Of a stretch of DNA of 64,000 nucleotides, positions 52,515 through 62,325 are shown in pieces. Made by a program: the position numbers and the translations under genes. Source of the stretch: Pseudomonas paraglycinae (GTDB lineage Bacteria > Pseudomonadota > Gammaproteobacteria > Pseudomonadales > Pseudomonadaceae); contig NZ_BQHR01000024.1 of the NCBI RefSeq assembly GCF_021601625.1, forward strand, positions 1 to 64,000, in the 5' to 3' direction. The notes below the pieces were generated by a model that had not been told where the DNA came from, did not search any database, and saw only the letters and a program-made list of their open reading frames with translations. The first letter of the stretch is position 1, and the number at the start of each line of letters is the position of its first letter.

Positions 52515-53225
52515 GTGACCCAGAAGCCCAAGCCACTCCACAGCATCAAAGTCGACGGCCCGATTCCCGCGCATCTGGCGCGCTCGGTCATCGAAGAAAC
52601 CCTGCGAGCCGCGATTCTCGACGGGCGCCTGCCCTGCGGCACCGCCGTGCGCCAGCAGGACCTGGCCGACCTGTTCGGTGTCAGCCGCATGCCGGTGCGC
52701 GAAGCCTTGCGCCAACTTGAGGCTCAGGGCCTGCTCAGCGTGATTGCCCACAAGGGCGCCGTGGTGGCGCCGCTGATTCAGGGCGATGCAACGCAAACCT
52801 ATGAGCTGCGCATCCTGCTGGAGTCAGAAGCGCTGCGCCAGTCGATCCCGCTGCTGACCCCGGCCGATCACGAACGCGCGGCCGGCTACATCGAAGAACT
52901 GGAAAACGAACACGACTACACCGAAATCGGCCGGCTCAACCGTCTGTTTCACATGGCGCTCTACAGCAAGGCGCCCAATGGCCGGCTGTTGCGACTGGTG
53001 GAAGACGGCCTGAATGAAGAAGAACGCTTCCTGCGCTTCAACCTCGAGGCCATGGGCCTGGGCAAACTCTCCCAGGACGATCACCGCGCGTTGTTACAGG
53101 CCGTGAAAGAGCGTGACACCCCGCACGCCGTGACACTGCTGGAGCAACACCTCAATCGCGGTGTCGAGGTGATCACCCGTTACCTCGCCAGCTCAGCCGG
53201 CCAAAGCCGCAAAGCAGCACGCTGA
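52515..53225 (+). CDS. GntR family regulator, FadR-type
   Basis: 236 residues from a GTG at 52515 with AGGG upstream; another GTG at 52473 would add 14 residues but has no ribosome site. An N-terminal winged helix (VIEETLRAAILDGRLPCGTAVRQQDLADLFGVSRMPVREALRQLEAQGLL) is followed by an all-helical FCD ligand domain with likely metal-ligand residues (RILLES, RLNRLFHMALY, DDHRALLQAV). Effector unknown. The palindrome just upstream may be its operator. It is divergent from lapG and precedes the mgo cluster by about 750 bp. Confidence 0.92.
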   Translation: MTQKPKPLHSIKVDGPIPAHLARSVIEETLRAAILDGRLPCGTAVRQQDLADLFGVSRMPVREALRQLEAQGLLSVIAHKGAVVAPLIQGDATQTYELRILLESEALRQSIPLLTPADHERAAGYIEELENEHDYTEIGRLNRLFHMALYSKAPNGRLLRLVEDGLNEEERFLRFNLEAMGLGKLSQDDHRALLQAVKERDTPHAVTLLEQHLNRGVEVITRYLASSAGQSRKAAR

Positions 53226-53235
53226 ATTCTCCCTC

Positions 53236-53259
53236 CCGGGTGAGCCTCCACTCACCCGG
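53236..53259 (+). terminator. Hairpin after the GntR gene
   Basis: 9-bp stem CCGGGTGAG / CTCACCCGG with loop CCTCCA, 10 bases after the stop. No U-run follows, so its role as a terminator is tentative. Confidence 0.5.
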
Positions 53260-53979
53260 CGAATAACCCGCTTACAAATCCCCCCACCGGTTACGGTCAT
53301 TTGCCGTGGCACATCGACGCCTGCGCTCTAACCTCCCCCTGCTTTGAACAGCCCGGAATTTGCACCGCAAGGAAGTCATTTTCGACGATAGCCGCGGCGC
53401 TGATTTACGCGCACCCTTGGACCGCCAACCCAATATAGAACGGGGACGCGCCGCCCCGGCAGCAGTCCCCGCACCAGGAACCTACGGAAGGAGCCTTGTC
53501 ACGGGAACAGGAAGAAACGGCGCCGTTACAGCCCGACTTCATCCCCTCATATTCATTCAATTACTCAATTGGAAAGTTGCTTCGAGTGAGGCATTCACTC
53601 TTGTCGTTCAATTTTGGCCATTAAACGCCGAAAGGAGCAACTACGCCCAAATAAAACTTAACTTATAAGTTTTATCAGACCCACTCATACTTCAAAAACA
53701 GCCAACTAAAAATAATTAAAAATAAACTTGTTAAGTTGTTTTGCGATGTATTAGTTTTTCTTCGCCGAGTTTGGATCCGAAATGACAAGCCCGGCACAAC
53801 CTTGCAGTACGGCCTTGATTGCGACGGCTTGACCGTCCGCTGTAGTTTTGGGCCCTTCAGACATTGCCTGCTTTCATCGAAACCGAATGAGGCTGTCGTT
53901 CGCCTGGAGAAACTTGTTCAACGTTATTAGCGATTGATTGAGCAGTCCTTACTTCCCTATTAGCCAGAGTCTCGCAACC
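53260..53979. promoter_or_regulatory. Long AT-rich leader upstream of mgoBCAD
   Basis: 720 bp with no convincing gene. Reading frames at 53360-53668 and 53736-53930 lack ribosome sites and recognisable content. The stretch from about 53640 to 53760 is strikingly AT-rich for this genome and carries related inverted repeats. The ATG of mgoB at 53980 has only a weak ribosome site. The region probably holds the mgo promoter and regulatory sites. Confidence 0.6.
53651..53675. promoter_or_regulatory. Inverted repeats in the mgo leader
   Basis: Perfect 10-bp arms ATAAAACTTA / TAAGTTTTAT with loop ACTTA; the central ACTTATAAGT is itself palindromic. The octamer AACTTAAC (53655-53662) recurs in inverted orientation as GTTAAGTT at 53730-53737, within a second small dyad (53725-53737). 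Candidate operator pair or attenuator for mgoB. Confidence 0.45.
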
Positions 53980-54753
53980 ATGCCAACTAAAGAGCAACTT
54001 ACACTAAAGAAAGCCGAACTCAGCGTTCATCCGATCTTCTCCGAAATCGATTCTTTGACGACATTGCGCCGATTCATGGAGTCCCATGTATTTGCGGTCT
54101 GGGACTTCATGTCGCTGACCAAGCGCCTGCAGCAGGAACTGACTTGCACGCGTCTGCCGTGGTTGCCGCCACGGGATCCGCACGCAGCAAGACTGATCAA
54201 TGAAATCGTACTCGGGGAAGAATCTGACGACCGGCTGCCACACGGGCATTACAGTCACTTCGAACTGTACCTCGATGCGATGCGCGAAGTCGGTGCGGAC
54301 ACGACAGCGGTGGAGCGCTTCGTGACGCTGCAACAGGAAGGCGTGAGTTACGACGTCGCCCTGCAAAGCGTCGAGGTCGATCCGGCCGCTGCGCGGTTCG
54401 TCCGCGACACTTTGCACACCGCGCTGCATGCACCCGGTCACAGCGTTGCCGCCGCCTTCCTGCACGGTCGCGAGAGCGTGATCCCGACCATGTTTCAGCG
54501 CATGCTCGATGCCTGGGGCATCGGCGTCGAACAGGCGCCGACCTTCCGTTACTACCTCGAGCGACACATCGAGGTCGACTCCGAAGACCACGGCCCGGCC
54601 GCCGAGCAACTGCTGGATCGCTTGGTCGATGGCGATCCGCAGCGCGAAGCCGAGGTCTACGCCAGCGCCATCGCCGCCGTGGAAAGCCGCATCGCCCTGT
54701 GGGACGGCCTGCGCCTGAGCATGCGCGAACCGCTGGCGGAGGTGGCCCAATGA
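53980..54753 (+). CDS. mgoB: MgoB/PvfA-like DUF3050 haem-oxygenase-fold protein
   Basis: 257 residues from the ATG at 53980; the upstream TTG at 53938 is unlikely. All-helical DUF3050 protein: [59 protein letters not shown] and [15 protein letters not shown]. These Glu/His/Asp patterns resemble haem-oxygenase-like diiron oxidases, but I assign no ligands firmly. First gene of the mgo (pvf) operon, which makes a small diazeniumdiolate or pyrazine-type signal. It overlaps mgoC by four bases. The mgo/pvf identity rests on the full gene order B-C-A-D and domain content. Confidence 0.88.
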   Translation: MPTKEQLTLKKAELSVHPIFSEIDSLTTLRRFMESHVFAVWDFMSLTKRLQQELTCTRLPWLPPRDPHAARLINEIVLGEESDDRLPHGHYSHFELYLDAMREVGADTTAVERFVTLQQEGVSYDVALQSVEVDPAAARFVRDTLHTALHAPGHSVAAAFLHGRESVIPTMFQRMLDAWGIGVEQAPTFRYYLERHIEVDSEDHGPAAEQLLDRLVDGDPQREAEVYASAIAAVESRIALWDGLRLSMREPLAEVAQ

Positions 54754-55679
54754 ATGCCGCCGACTACCAGTCTTTCGCCGACGCCTGGGAAAGCCGCGCG
54801 ACCATCCGCACCCGGCCGCGCCGCGTGCTGGAGGATGACGCGCGGCTGATCTATCCGCTCAGCCGCCAGCCGTTGGTGCTCAGCGAAACCTTCCTGCGCG
54901 AATGCCCGGAACAGCGGGATTTCGCCCTGGTGCAGACGCTGTACAAATTCATCAACGACGTGGTGATTTTCGAAACCGAGATCGTCGACAAGACCGCGCG
55001 AAGCATCGCCAAGAACCGCTTCGCCGTGGCCTTCCCGTTCGCCTGTCGCTACGACGCCATGACCGTGGTCGTGGACGAGGATTACCACGCGCTGGTGGCG
55101 ATGGATTTCATGCAACAAACGGTAGCCATGACCGGCATCGAGCCCATCGAGTTGCCGAATGAAATCGAGCTGAGCCGGGCGATTCCGGCCGCCGTCGAAC
55201 TGGCTCCCGAACACCTGCGCAGCGCCGTGGAGCTGATCTGCGTGGCCATCGCCGAAAACACCGTGACTGGCGATGTCGCGGCGTTCGCCCGGGACGACAC
55301 GGTCAAGCCGTCAATCAAGGGCCTGATGGCCGACCACTTGCTCGACGAGGGCCGGCACTCGAGTTTCTGGGCGCGGATGGTGCGCATCTACTGGCACACC
55401 GCGAGCGATGCGGATCGCGACTGCATCGCGCAGATCCTGCCGGTGTTCATCGGCCATTACCTGACCAACGACATCCAGAAGTCCTTCGACCTGCGCCTGA
55501 TCGACGCTTTGCTGGTCAACGATGCCACCCGCCGCGCCCTGAAAGACGAGATGGCCGGGCTGGCCTTCCCGATCAATCGCCACCACCCGCTGGTGGGCAA
55601 CATCGTGCGGTTTTTCCACAACAGCTCGCTGCTCGACACACCGTGCGTGCAGCACGCCCTGCGCGACTACCTGGTTTGA
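54750..55679 (+). CDS. mgoC: MgoC/PvfB-like diiron N-oxygenase (AurF family)
   Basis: 309 residues. All seven iron ligands of the AurF/CmlI family can be placed with near-identical spacing: Glu75, Glu110 and His113 (DEDYH), Glu169 (AIAEN), His196, Glu200 and His203 (DHLLDEGRH). In the mgo/pvf pathway this enzyme oxidises an amino nitrogen of the NRPS-derived intermediate. The ATG overlaps the mgoB stop, and mgoA follows after 13 bases with a strong AAGGAGG site. Confidence 0.92.
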   Translation: MNAADYQSFADAWESRATIRTRPRRVLEDDARLIYPLSRQPLVLSETFLRECPEQRDFALVQTLYKFINDVVIFETEIVDKTARSIAKNRFAVAFPFACRYDAMTVVVDEDYHALVAMDFMQQTVAMTGIEPIELPNEIELSRAIPAAVELAPEHLRSAVELICVAIAENTVTGDVAAFARDDTVKPSIKGLMADHLLDEGRHSSFWARMVRIYWHTASDADRDCIAQILPVFIGHYLTNDIQKSFDLRLIDALLVNDATRRALKDEMAGLAFPINRHHPLVGNIVRFFHNSSLLDTPCVQHALRDYLV

Positions 55680-55692
55680 CAAGGAGGCTGAC

Positions 55693-58600
55693 ATGAGACG
55701 TCTCGATATTTTGCTGAGGGGCCGCAGCCAAGTCTTGACCGACCTGGCGCAGGAGCTCGAACAACACGGTCATTCATTGCTGACAGAGACTGCTCCGTCG
55801 GTGGATCTGGTGATCGATGACGGCAGTCTTGCGCCGCAAAATCACGGCGCGACAGCGCACCTGACTTTACGTCTGGGCATCGGTGCAACGGGCGCCGGCG
55901 GTTTGCCGGTGCTCGATCTGCTGTGCCTCTGCAACTCGACGCTGCTGAGCCGCGTGCCCATCGCCGACGAACCGTCCGGCAACGGTCAGGCGTTGCGCCA
56001 GCGAACACTGGCGCAGGTGGTGGACGAAGTGGCGCTGCTGGTCAGCCGTTTTTCCCGCGATGCCGAGTATTTCCAGCACGCGACAGCGGCCCGTGCGCCG
56101 GACTTCGAGCAGGTGGAAAATCTGCTATTTCTCGACAGCCTGGCTTACGTCCATCGCTTCAATGCCACGGCCAATTCGCAGTTGCTGCAACAAGCGCAGA
56201 TCCCGGTGATCGAGCGGCTGCAAGAGAGTCTGATCGAACACGCGGAGCGCCCCGCGTTGCACCTTGCCGAGCAGTCGATCAGCTATCGCCAGTTGCATGA
56301 TCACAGCCGTGCAATCCAGCAACGCTTGCAGGCAATGCTCGAGACACAGCCGCAACCCTGGGTGGTGGGGATTTGCCTGCCGAAATGCGATGCGCTGTTT
56401 GCTTCGATCCTGGCGATTCTCGGCAGCGGCGCGGTGTACCTGCCGCTGGAACCGAGCCATCCGCTTCAGCGCCAGCAGTACATTCTGGAAAACGCCGGGG
56501 CGGTGCTGTTGCTACACGACGGCGAACATCCGCTTAGCGGTTCGATGCCGGGGCTGGATGTCTGTCGCATCGACCGCACCGACGCCGATCTGTCGCAACC
56601 GTTGATGCGTCGTCGGCCAGAGCTCGATGCACCGTGCATGGCGCTCTACACCTCGGGTACTACCGGGCATCCGAAAGGTGTGCTGCTGAGTCAGGCGAAC
56701 CTCGCGCACTTCACCGCGTGGTACGCCGACTATGTGCAGTTGCGCGCCGAGAGCCGGGTGTTGCAGTTCTCATCGCTGAGCTTCGACTCGTCGCTGATCG
56801 ACATCTTCCCGACCCTGCTCGAAGGCGCGGAACTGGTGGTGCCCGACGACAACCAGCGGCGTGATCCGCTGCAACTGGTGGCGCTGATTCGACGTCGGCA
56901 ACTGACCCACGCGTTCCTGCCGCCGGCGCTGTTGAGCATCCTGCCGCTGGAGCAACTGCAAAGCGTCGCGCAAATCATGACCGGCGGCGACGTCTGTGAG
57001 CCGTTCGTGATCGAGCAGCTGACGCGCCAAGGCAAGCTGCATAACCTCTACGGCCCGACCGAAGCCACGGTGCTGATCACCGCGCGACAACTGCAACCGG
57101 GCGACAGCAATCGCACCCTCGGCGGCCCGATTGCCAACAGTCAGGTGCTGATCCTCGATGACGATCTGCAACCGGTGCCTGAGCAAACGGTGGGCGAATT
57201 GTTCATCGTCGGCCCCGGCGTATGCCTGGGTTACCTGAACAATCCACAGCAGACCGCCGAACGCTATCTGGATCTGGAGTTGCCGGACGGCCAGCGTCTG
57301 CGCGCCTACCGCAGCGGCGACATGGCCAAGTGGGGCGAGGATGGCATCGAGCTGTGCGGACGGCGCGACAATCAGGTGAAGATCCGCGGCTTCCGGGTCG
57401 AGCCGGAGGAGATCGAACGCTGCCTGCGCGAGAGTCAGTTGTATCGGCAAATCGCCGTGGTGATCGACAGTCAGCGACGGATTCTGGCGTTCCTCGCCCA
57501 GCCGCAATCGGATGCCGCGCGCGAGTCGTTGAAAGCTCACGCACAGCAGTTTTTGCCCGACTACATGCAACCGGTGGCATGGACGGAATTGCCGAACATG
57601 CCGTTCGCCGCCAATGGCAAAGTCGACCGCAAGGCCTTGCTGGAGCTGCCGGTCAGCGTGCAGGACAGCGGCCCCAAATGCCTGCCGGCCAACGCCGACG
57701 AAGCGCTGCTGCTGGAGATCTGGGGCGAGTTGCTGGAGCTGCCGACCAGCGACATTTCCACCGACGAAAGCTTCTTCAATCTCGGCGGTCACTCGATTCT
57801 GCTGTCGCGCATGCTCCTGCGTCTACGGGAGGAGTTCGGTCGCAGTATTTCGATCAACCGCTTCATCGAACTGCCGACCATCACGAAGCTCGCCACCCTG
57901 GTACGCGGCACCGATGACAGCGCGGTGCTCAGCGCCCAGGCGATGGCCGACGCCGAGCGAGCGCTGGACATCGAGCCGCTGCCGATCAGCCGCATGGGCG
58001 ATGTGCACAAGGTGATCGTCACCGGCGCCAACAGCTTTGTCGGTGTGCACATCGTCGAGGCGCTGCTGGGATGGGGCGCCAGCGAGGTGGCGTGTCTGGT
58101 GCGCGACGGCGGCGGGCAAACGGCGGCGCAGCGCTTTGCCCAGTCGTTGCGAGAGAACAGGCTGGAGCATCTGGACCTGAGTCGGGTGCGGGTCTATTCG
58201 GCGGACATCAGCCGGCCGCAACTGGGCCTGGCCAATGAGGATTTCGAGCGACTGGATCGCGAGTTCGGCGCGCTGGTGCACAACGCCGCCAACGTCAATC
58301 ACGTGCTCGATTACGAGTCGTTGGCGGCGGACAACGTCGAGCCGATTTTCGAACTGCTGCGGCTGTGCGAAGGACGCAGCAAGAAGGTGTTCAATTTCGT
58401 CTCGACGCTGTCGGCCTCCAGCACCGTCGACGACGCAGGCCGGGTGCTGGAACTGCCCGCCGCACCGACGCCGCCGATCTACATCCGCAACGGCTACAAC
58501 CTGTCGAAATGGGTCGGCGAACGCATCCTCGAGCGGGCGCGGGAGCGTGGGGTGCGGGTCAATCTGTATCGGCCCGGCAACATCAGTTTCAACAGCCTCA

Positions 58601-59082
58601 GCGGCGTCTGCCAGCCGCACAAGAACCGCTTGATGCTGATGCTCAAGGGCTCGATCCAGCTCGGGCAGGTGCCGGCCTTCGCGCTGAATTTCGACCTGAT
58701 GCCGGTGGATTTTCTCGCCCGGTTCATCGCCTTCCACGCCAGCCGCTACTCGGCCGAACGGGCGGTATTCAACCTGCATAACCCGGAGCCTCTGAGCTGG
58801 GACGCCTACGTTGCGTCGTTCCGCGAAACCGGCAGCGAGTTTTCGCTGGTCAGCGTCGCCGACTGGCAGCAGCAACTGGGCCGGGTCGATGCCGACAACG
58901 CGCTGTTCGGCGTACTCGGTTTCTACCTCAACGGCTTCGAGGAAGACATCGGCGACATCTCCCTGATCAGCCACGCCAACGCCCAGGCCGGCGTACAGCA
59001 GATGGGCGCGCACTACCCGGAAAAATCCCCGGCGCTGCTGCGTCGCGGCTGCGACTACCTGAAAGAAATCAACTTCATCTGA
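55693..59082 (+). CDS. mgoA: MgoA/PvfC-like NRPS: adenylation, carrier, thioester reductase
   Basis: 1,129 residues. An N-terminal ~165-residue segment has no fold I recognise. The adenylation domain (about 180-650) has YTSGTTGHPKG at about 318, LYGPTEAT and the GRRDNQVKIRGFRVEPEEIE core. The carrier domain has LGGHS with the phosphopantetheine Ser701. The reductase domain starts at VTGANSFVG (about 776) with the catalytic YNLSK (Tyr935, Lys939), releasing the thioester as aldehyde or alcohol. No condensation domain is present, so one amino acid is activated and reduced; related enzymes use valine or leucine, and which one applies here is undetermined. AAGGAGG precedes the ATG. Confidence 0.93.
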   Translation: MRRLDILLRGRSQVLTDLAQELEQHGHSLLTETAPSVDLVIDDGSLAPQNHGATAHLTLRLGIGATGAGGLPVLDLLCLCNSTLLSRVPIADEPSGNGQALRQRTLAQVVDEVALLVSRFSRDAEYFQHATAARAPDFEQVENLLFLDSLAYVHRFNATANSQLLQQAQIPVIERLQESLIEHAERPALHLAEQSISYRQLHDHSRAIQQRLQAMLETQPQPWVVGICLPKCDALFASILAILGSGAVYLPLEPSHPLQRQQYILENAGAVLLLHDGEHPLSGSMPGLDVCRIDRTDADLSQPLMRRRPELDAPCMALYTSGTTGHPKGVLLSQANLAHFTAWYADYVQLRAESRVLQFSSLSFDSSLIDIFPTLLEGAELVVPDDNQRRDPLQLVALIRRRQLTHAFLPPALLSILPLEQLQSVAQIMTGGDVCEPFVIEQLTRQGKLHNLYGPTEATVLITARQLQPGDSNRTLGGPIANSQVLILDDDLQPVPEQTVGELFIVGPGVCLGYLNNPQQTAERYLDLELPDGQRLRAYRSGDMAKWGEDGIELCGRRDNQVKIRGFRVEPEEIERCLRESQLYRQIAVVIDSQRRILAFLAQPQSDAARESLKAHAQQFLPDYMQPVAWTELPNMPFAANGKVDRKALLELPVSVQDSGPKCLPANADEALLLEIWGELLELPTSDISTDESFFNLGGHSILLSRMLLRLREEFGRSISINRFIELPTITKLATLVRGTDDSAVLSAQAMADAERALDIEPLPISRMGDVHKVIVTGANSFVGVHIVEALLGWGASEVACLVRDGGGQTAAQRFAQSLRENRLEHLDLSRVRVYSADISRPQLGLANEDFERLDREFGALVHNAANVNHVLDYESLAADNVEPIFELLRLCEGRSKKVFNFVSTLSASSTVDDAGRVLELPAAPTPPIYIRNGYNLSKWVGERILERARERGVRVNLYRPGNISFNSLSGVCQPHKNRLMLMLKGSIQLGQVPAFALNFDLMPVDFLARFIAFHASRYSAERAVFNLHNPEPLSWDAYVASFRETGSEFSLVSVADWQQQLGRVDADNALFGVLGFYLNGFEEDIGDISLISHANAQAGVQQMGAHYPEKSPALLRRGCDYLKEINFI

Positions 59083-59105
59083 CTCAACCACCAAGGAGCA
59101 ACACC

Positions 59106-59573
59106 ATGAGCAATCTGCAACCCGACACCCTGATCAAGAATCCTCACGGCTGCCACGTCGTGTCTTCGGTGGAAGTGCCGGTGGACGCCAGACAAGTGTG
59201 GGCGGTGGTAGGCAAATTCGACGGTTTCGACCGCTTCATTCCGGCCCTGTCGCACATCGAAATGACCGGCGAAGGCGTGTCTTCGCTGCGCAAGAAGTTC
59301 TTCAAGGATGGCAACGTGGTGGTCGAGCAACTCAACTCCCGGAACGACCAGGCGCTGAGCATGACCTGGACCACGATCTACAACACCCTGGGCGTGGCCA
59401 ATCTGTGGGCGGCGATGAATGTGGAATCGCTGGGCGCGGGCAAGTCGCGGGCGACCTGGACGATCATTGCCGAACCGGCCAGCGGCGGCCCAGAGGCGCT
59501 GCCGGGGTTCAAGGATTTCGTGCAGGGGTTCGCCGATGATGCGATGGGCAATGTGCAGAAGCTGTTTGTGTAA
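59106..59573 (+). CDS. mgoD: MgoD/PvfD-like SRPBCC (polyketide cyclase-type) protein
   Basis: 155 residues with the SRPBCC helix-grip pattern: HVVSSVEVPVDARQVWAVVGKFDGFDRFIPAL, SLRKKFF, VVVEQLNSRNDQALSMTWTTIY, and a C-terminal helix GFKDFVQGFADDAMGNVQKLF. The fold binds hydrophobic small molecules and is called cyclase/dehydrase in the mgo literature. Fourth gene of the operon, 23 bases after mgoA with AAGGAGCAACACC upstream, closed by a strong terminator. Confidence 0.9.
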   Translation: MSNLQPDTLIKNPHGCHVVSSVEVPVDARQVWAVVGKFDGFDRFIPALSHIEMTGEGVSSLRKKFFKDGNVVVEQLNSRNDQALSMTWTTIYNTLGVANLWAAMNVESLGAGKSRATWTIIAEPASGGPEALPGFKDFVQGFADDAMGNVQKLFV

Positions 59574-59583
59574 GGCATGAAAA

Positions 59584-59620
59584 AGCCCGCTGCGGATCAC
59601 TCCGCAGCGGGCTGTTTTTT
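59584..59620. terminator. Bidirectional terminator between mgoD and the chemoreceptor gene
   Basis: 12-bp stem AGCCCGCTGCGG / CCGCAGCGGGCT, loop ATCACT, followed by GTTTTTT on the plus strand and preceded by GAAAAA, giving a U-run on the minus strand too. It can end both convergent transcripts. Confidence 0.9.
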
Positions 59621-59632
59621 GACCGCTAGTGA

Positions 59633-61513
59633 TCAGATCTTGAAGCTGTCGACCAGTTGTTTCAAACGGTTGGCCTGCTGCGACAACGCATCGCAATCCT
59701 TCAACGTTTCATTGAGGTTGGCCACGCTCTGCTGGTTCAGCAGGTTGATCTGATTGACGTCGACGTTGAGGGTTTCCACCACGGCGGTCTGCTCTTCGGT
59801 AGCGGCGGCCACCGACTGGTTCATGCCGTCGATTTCGCCGATGCGCTGGGTCACGCTGACCAGACGCAGACCGGCCTGGTTCGCCACTTCAACGGTTTCC
59901 TCGCTGGACGCCTGACTGGCGTTCATGGTGGTCACCGCTTCGCGGGAGCCGACCTGCAGCGAAGTGATCATCTTGTGGATCTCTTCCGCCGATTCCTGAG
60001 TGCGGTGAGCGAGGTTACGCACCTCGTCCGCCACCACCGCAAAACCGCGTCCGGCTTCACCGGCACGGGCCGCTTCAATGGCCGCGTTGAGCGCCAGCAG
60101 GTTGGTCTGCTGGGAGATGCCTTTGATCACGTCGAGAATGTGGCCGATGTTGTCGGTGCTCGCGTTCAGGGTTTCGATCTGGGTGCACGACAGGCTGATC
60201 TTCTGCGACAGCTCGGTCATCGCCTGAATCGTCTGCTCGACCACCTGACGACCGTCATCGGCCTGCTCGCTCGCGCCGCTGGCGTGTTGCGAGGCATCGG
60301 CGGCGTTGCGGGCGATTTCCTGGGTGGCGGCACCCAGTTGATTGATCGCGGCGGCCACGCTGTTGGTGCGTGCGCTTTGCTCGTCGGAGCCAATGATCGA
60401 GGCGTTGGACGATGCCATCACCCGTTGCGACAGGTCGTGTACGTGGCGAGTCGCGGAAGACACTTCGGAAATGGACGCGTGAATCCGCTCCACGAACTGG
60501 TTGAACGAACTGCCCAGCTCGCCGAACTCGTCCTTGCTTTCCACGACCAGACGGCGAGTCAGGTCACCTTCACCCTGGGCGATGTCCTGCATCGCGCGGC
60601 CCATGGTGATCAGCGGACGCATCAGCACGGTGATCAACAGGCTCAGGAACACCGCAATCGCGCCGACAGCAACGAACATTGCGATCAGTGCCGAGGTACG
60701 GAACTGGCTGAGTGCGGCGTAGGCCTTGTCGCGATCGATCGACAGACCGATGTACCACTCGGCATTCGGCAGACCTGCGACCGGGGTGAACGACAGGATG
60801 CGCTCCTGACCGTTGAGCACCACGTTCTGGTTGCCCTTCTGGATGCGCACATCGGCGTTCGGGTAGATGTCCTTGAGGTTCTTCATCACCTGGTCTTTGT
60901 CCGGGCTGACGATCACCTGACCGTCCCCGCTGACCAGGAACGCGTGGCCCAGGCCACCGAAGTCCACCGAGTTGATGATCTTCACCAGGGTTTCCAGGCT
61001 CAGGTCACCGCCCACGACGCCGAGCAGCTCGCCGTTCTTTTTCACCGGCATGGCGATGGTCACCACCAGACCGCCAACGGCGGCCATGTATGGCGGGGTC
61101 AGCATGGTCTGGTCAGCGGCCACAGCCTGCTTGTACCACGGGCGCTGACGCGGGTCGTAGCCATCCGGCATCTTCGCGTCAGGGCGCTGGGTGAACACAC
61201 CGTTGGCCTGGCCGACGTAGGTGAACTGGAAGTTCGAGGTGAAGGCCGGTTGATCGACCAGGCCCGGGAAGTCGGCGTTCTTGCCTTGATGGGCGACGTT
61301 CTGCGCGAGGTTTTCCAGTACCAGAATTCGCCCGCTCATCCAGTTCTGCACACTGCTCGCGGTCAGGTCGCCGGCCTGTTGGACCGAGGACTGGAGGTTC
61401 TGGCGAATAGTATTTCGCTGCAGATAGTCGTTGTACAAAGTGAACAGCGCGAACGCCAGGACCACAACGCCCGAGGCGGCCAGCAGGATTTTATGGCTGA
61501 ACTTGAGATTCAT
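59633..61513 (-). CDS. Methyl-accepting chemotaxis protein with dCACHE domain
   Basis: 626 residues from the ATG at 61513; the frame is open 90 codons upstream but that part has no domain. Helix 1 at about 8-28, a periplasmic dCACHE sensor (about 35-275), helix 2 near 280-305, HAMP, then the cytoplasmic hairpin whose tip is [23 protein letters not shown]. The sensor has [12 protein letters not shown], the R-x-W-Y part of the amino-acid motif, but at the later position usually holding an Asp it reads PPYMAAVGG. It may therefore bind a ligand other than an L-amino acid. It relays to CheA/CheW. Single gene, convergent with mgoD. Confidence 0.93.
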   Translation of the reverse strand: MNLKFSHKILLAASGVVVLAFALFTLYNDYLQRNTIRQNLQSSVQQAGDLTASSVQNWMSGRILVLENLAQNVAHQGKNADFPGLVDQPAFTSNFQFTYVGQANGVFTQRPDAKMPDGYDPRQRPWYKQAVAADQTMLTPPYMAAVGGLVVTIAMPVKKNGELLGVVGGDLSLETLVKIINSVDFGGLGHAFLVSGDGQVIVSPDKDQVMKNLKDIYPNADVRIQKGNQNVVLNGQERILSFTPVAGLPNAEWYIGLSIDRDKAYAALSQFRTSALIAMFVAVGAIAVFLSLLITVLMRPLITMGRAMQDIAQGEGDLTRRLVVESKDEFGELGSSFNQFVERIHASISEVSSATRHVHDLSQRVMASSNASIIGSDEQSARTNSVAAAINQLGAATQEIARNAADASQHASGASEQADDGRQVVEQTIQAMTELSQKISLSCTQIETLNASTDNIGHILDVIKGISQQTNLLALNAAIEAARAGEAGRGFAVVADEVRNLAHRTQESAEEIHKMITSLQVGSREAVTTMNASQASSEETVEVANQAGLRLVSVTQRIGEIDGMNQSVAAATEEQTAVVETLNVDVNQINLLNQQSVANLNETLKDCDALSQQANRLKQLVDSFKI

Positions 61514-61824
61514 TTCATGGGACTTCTTATGCGAAAAGTGGGGATGCGTTCCGGATGCAACATTCCATGTACAGCGCAGGCAGCGTTCTGAGGACTGCTC
61601 TACTTTGGTGCACGCATGTCTCACCAGTCTGTCGGCACGCTTCGGAGAAAACTTAGGCCTATGTAGGAAATGGGCGGCATTTCTGCCAGATTCCCGCCGA
61701 ACGGCGTGCCAGAGCGTTCGCCTGTCAATTTTTGATGACTGTTTTGCAGCGCCGGTTGCAAATTCTGTAACCCTTGATGACAATGCGACTAATTATCATT
61801 TGTGACGTTCGGGCTGTCGCATTC
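61514..61824. promoter_or_regulatory. Divergent promoter region, chemoreceptor and ECF sigma gene
   Basis: 311 bp without a supported gene. A Fur-box-like site lies at its right end, and the chemoreceptor promoter must lie in its left part. I see no small gene. Confidence 0.55.
61782..61800. promoter_or_regulatory. Fur box before the ECF sigma gene
   Basis: AATGCGACTAATTATCATT; read on the other strand it contains AATGATAAT, the centre of the classical Fur consensus GATAATGATAATCATTATC. It ends 24 bases before the sigma ATG, so iron-loaded Fur would block transcription. Confidence 0.65.
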
Positions 61825-62325
61825 ATGTCCTCACCTGAGTTTGCAGTACAGGCGCTTTACAGTAGTCATCACGGCTGGCTCAACAGCTGGTTGCGCGCGC
61901 GACTGGGCAATGCCGCCGATGCGGCGGATCTGGCTCAGGACACCTTCGTGCGTTTGCTGCAGCGCACCGAGCGTCTGGAACTCAAGGCACCTCGCGCGTT
62001 TTTGCGCACAGTTGCCCGAGGGCTGGTGATTGATCATTGGCGCCGTGAAGAAATTGAACGCGCCTATCTGGAAACCATCGCCCATTTGCCTGAAGCCGAA
62101 ACCCCGAGTGCCGAATCCCGTGCCTTGGTGATCGAACTGCTCGAAGGCATCGCCCGCATGCTTGAAGGCTTGAAGCCGAAAGTGCGTCAGGCGTTTCTGC
62201 TGGCTCAGTGCGAAGGTTTGACCCACAAGCAGATCGCCGAGCAGATGGGCCTGTCCCTGCGCTCGGTAGAACGCTACGTCGCCGACGCCCTGTTTCACTG
62301 CTACGTGCTGCGGTACGAAAACTGA
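61825..62325 (+). CDS. FecI-like ECF sigma factor
   Basis: 166 residues from the ATG at 61825; the frame is open to 61774 but that would overlap the Fur box. Region 2 (ADAADLAQDTFVRLLQR, APRAFLRTVARGLVIDHWRR) and region 4 (LKPKVRQAFLLAQCEGLTHKQIAEQMGLSLRSVERYVADALFHCY) are typical of FecI-type iron-starvation sigma factors. Stop and start of the FecR-like gene share TGATG, so the two are coupled. It likely directs transcription of the TonB-dependent receptor gene at 63414. Confidence 0.94.
   Translation: MSSPEFAVQALYSSHHGWLNSWLRARLGNAADAADLAQDTFVRLLQRTERLELKAPRAFLRTVARGLVIDHWRREEIERAYLETIAHLPEAETPSAESRALVIELLEGIARMLEGLKPKVRQAFLLAQCEGLTHKQIAEQMGLSLRSVERYVADALFHCYVLRYEN

Noticed and set aside
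53360-53930. Two small frames (53360-53668 and 53736-53930) in the mgo leader
   Set aside because: No ribosome site, no recognisable content; the region reads as regulatory.
59657-61591. 644-codon plus-strand frame across the chemoreceptor gene
   Set aside because: Antisense shadow; the chemoreceptor has all expected domains.
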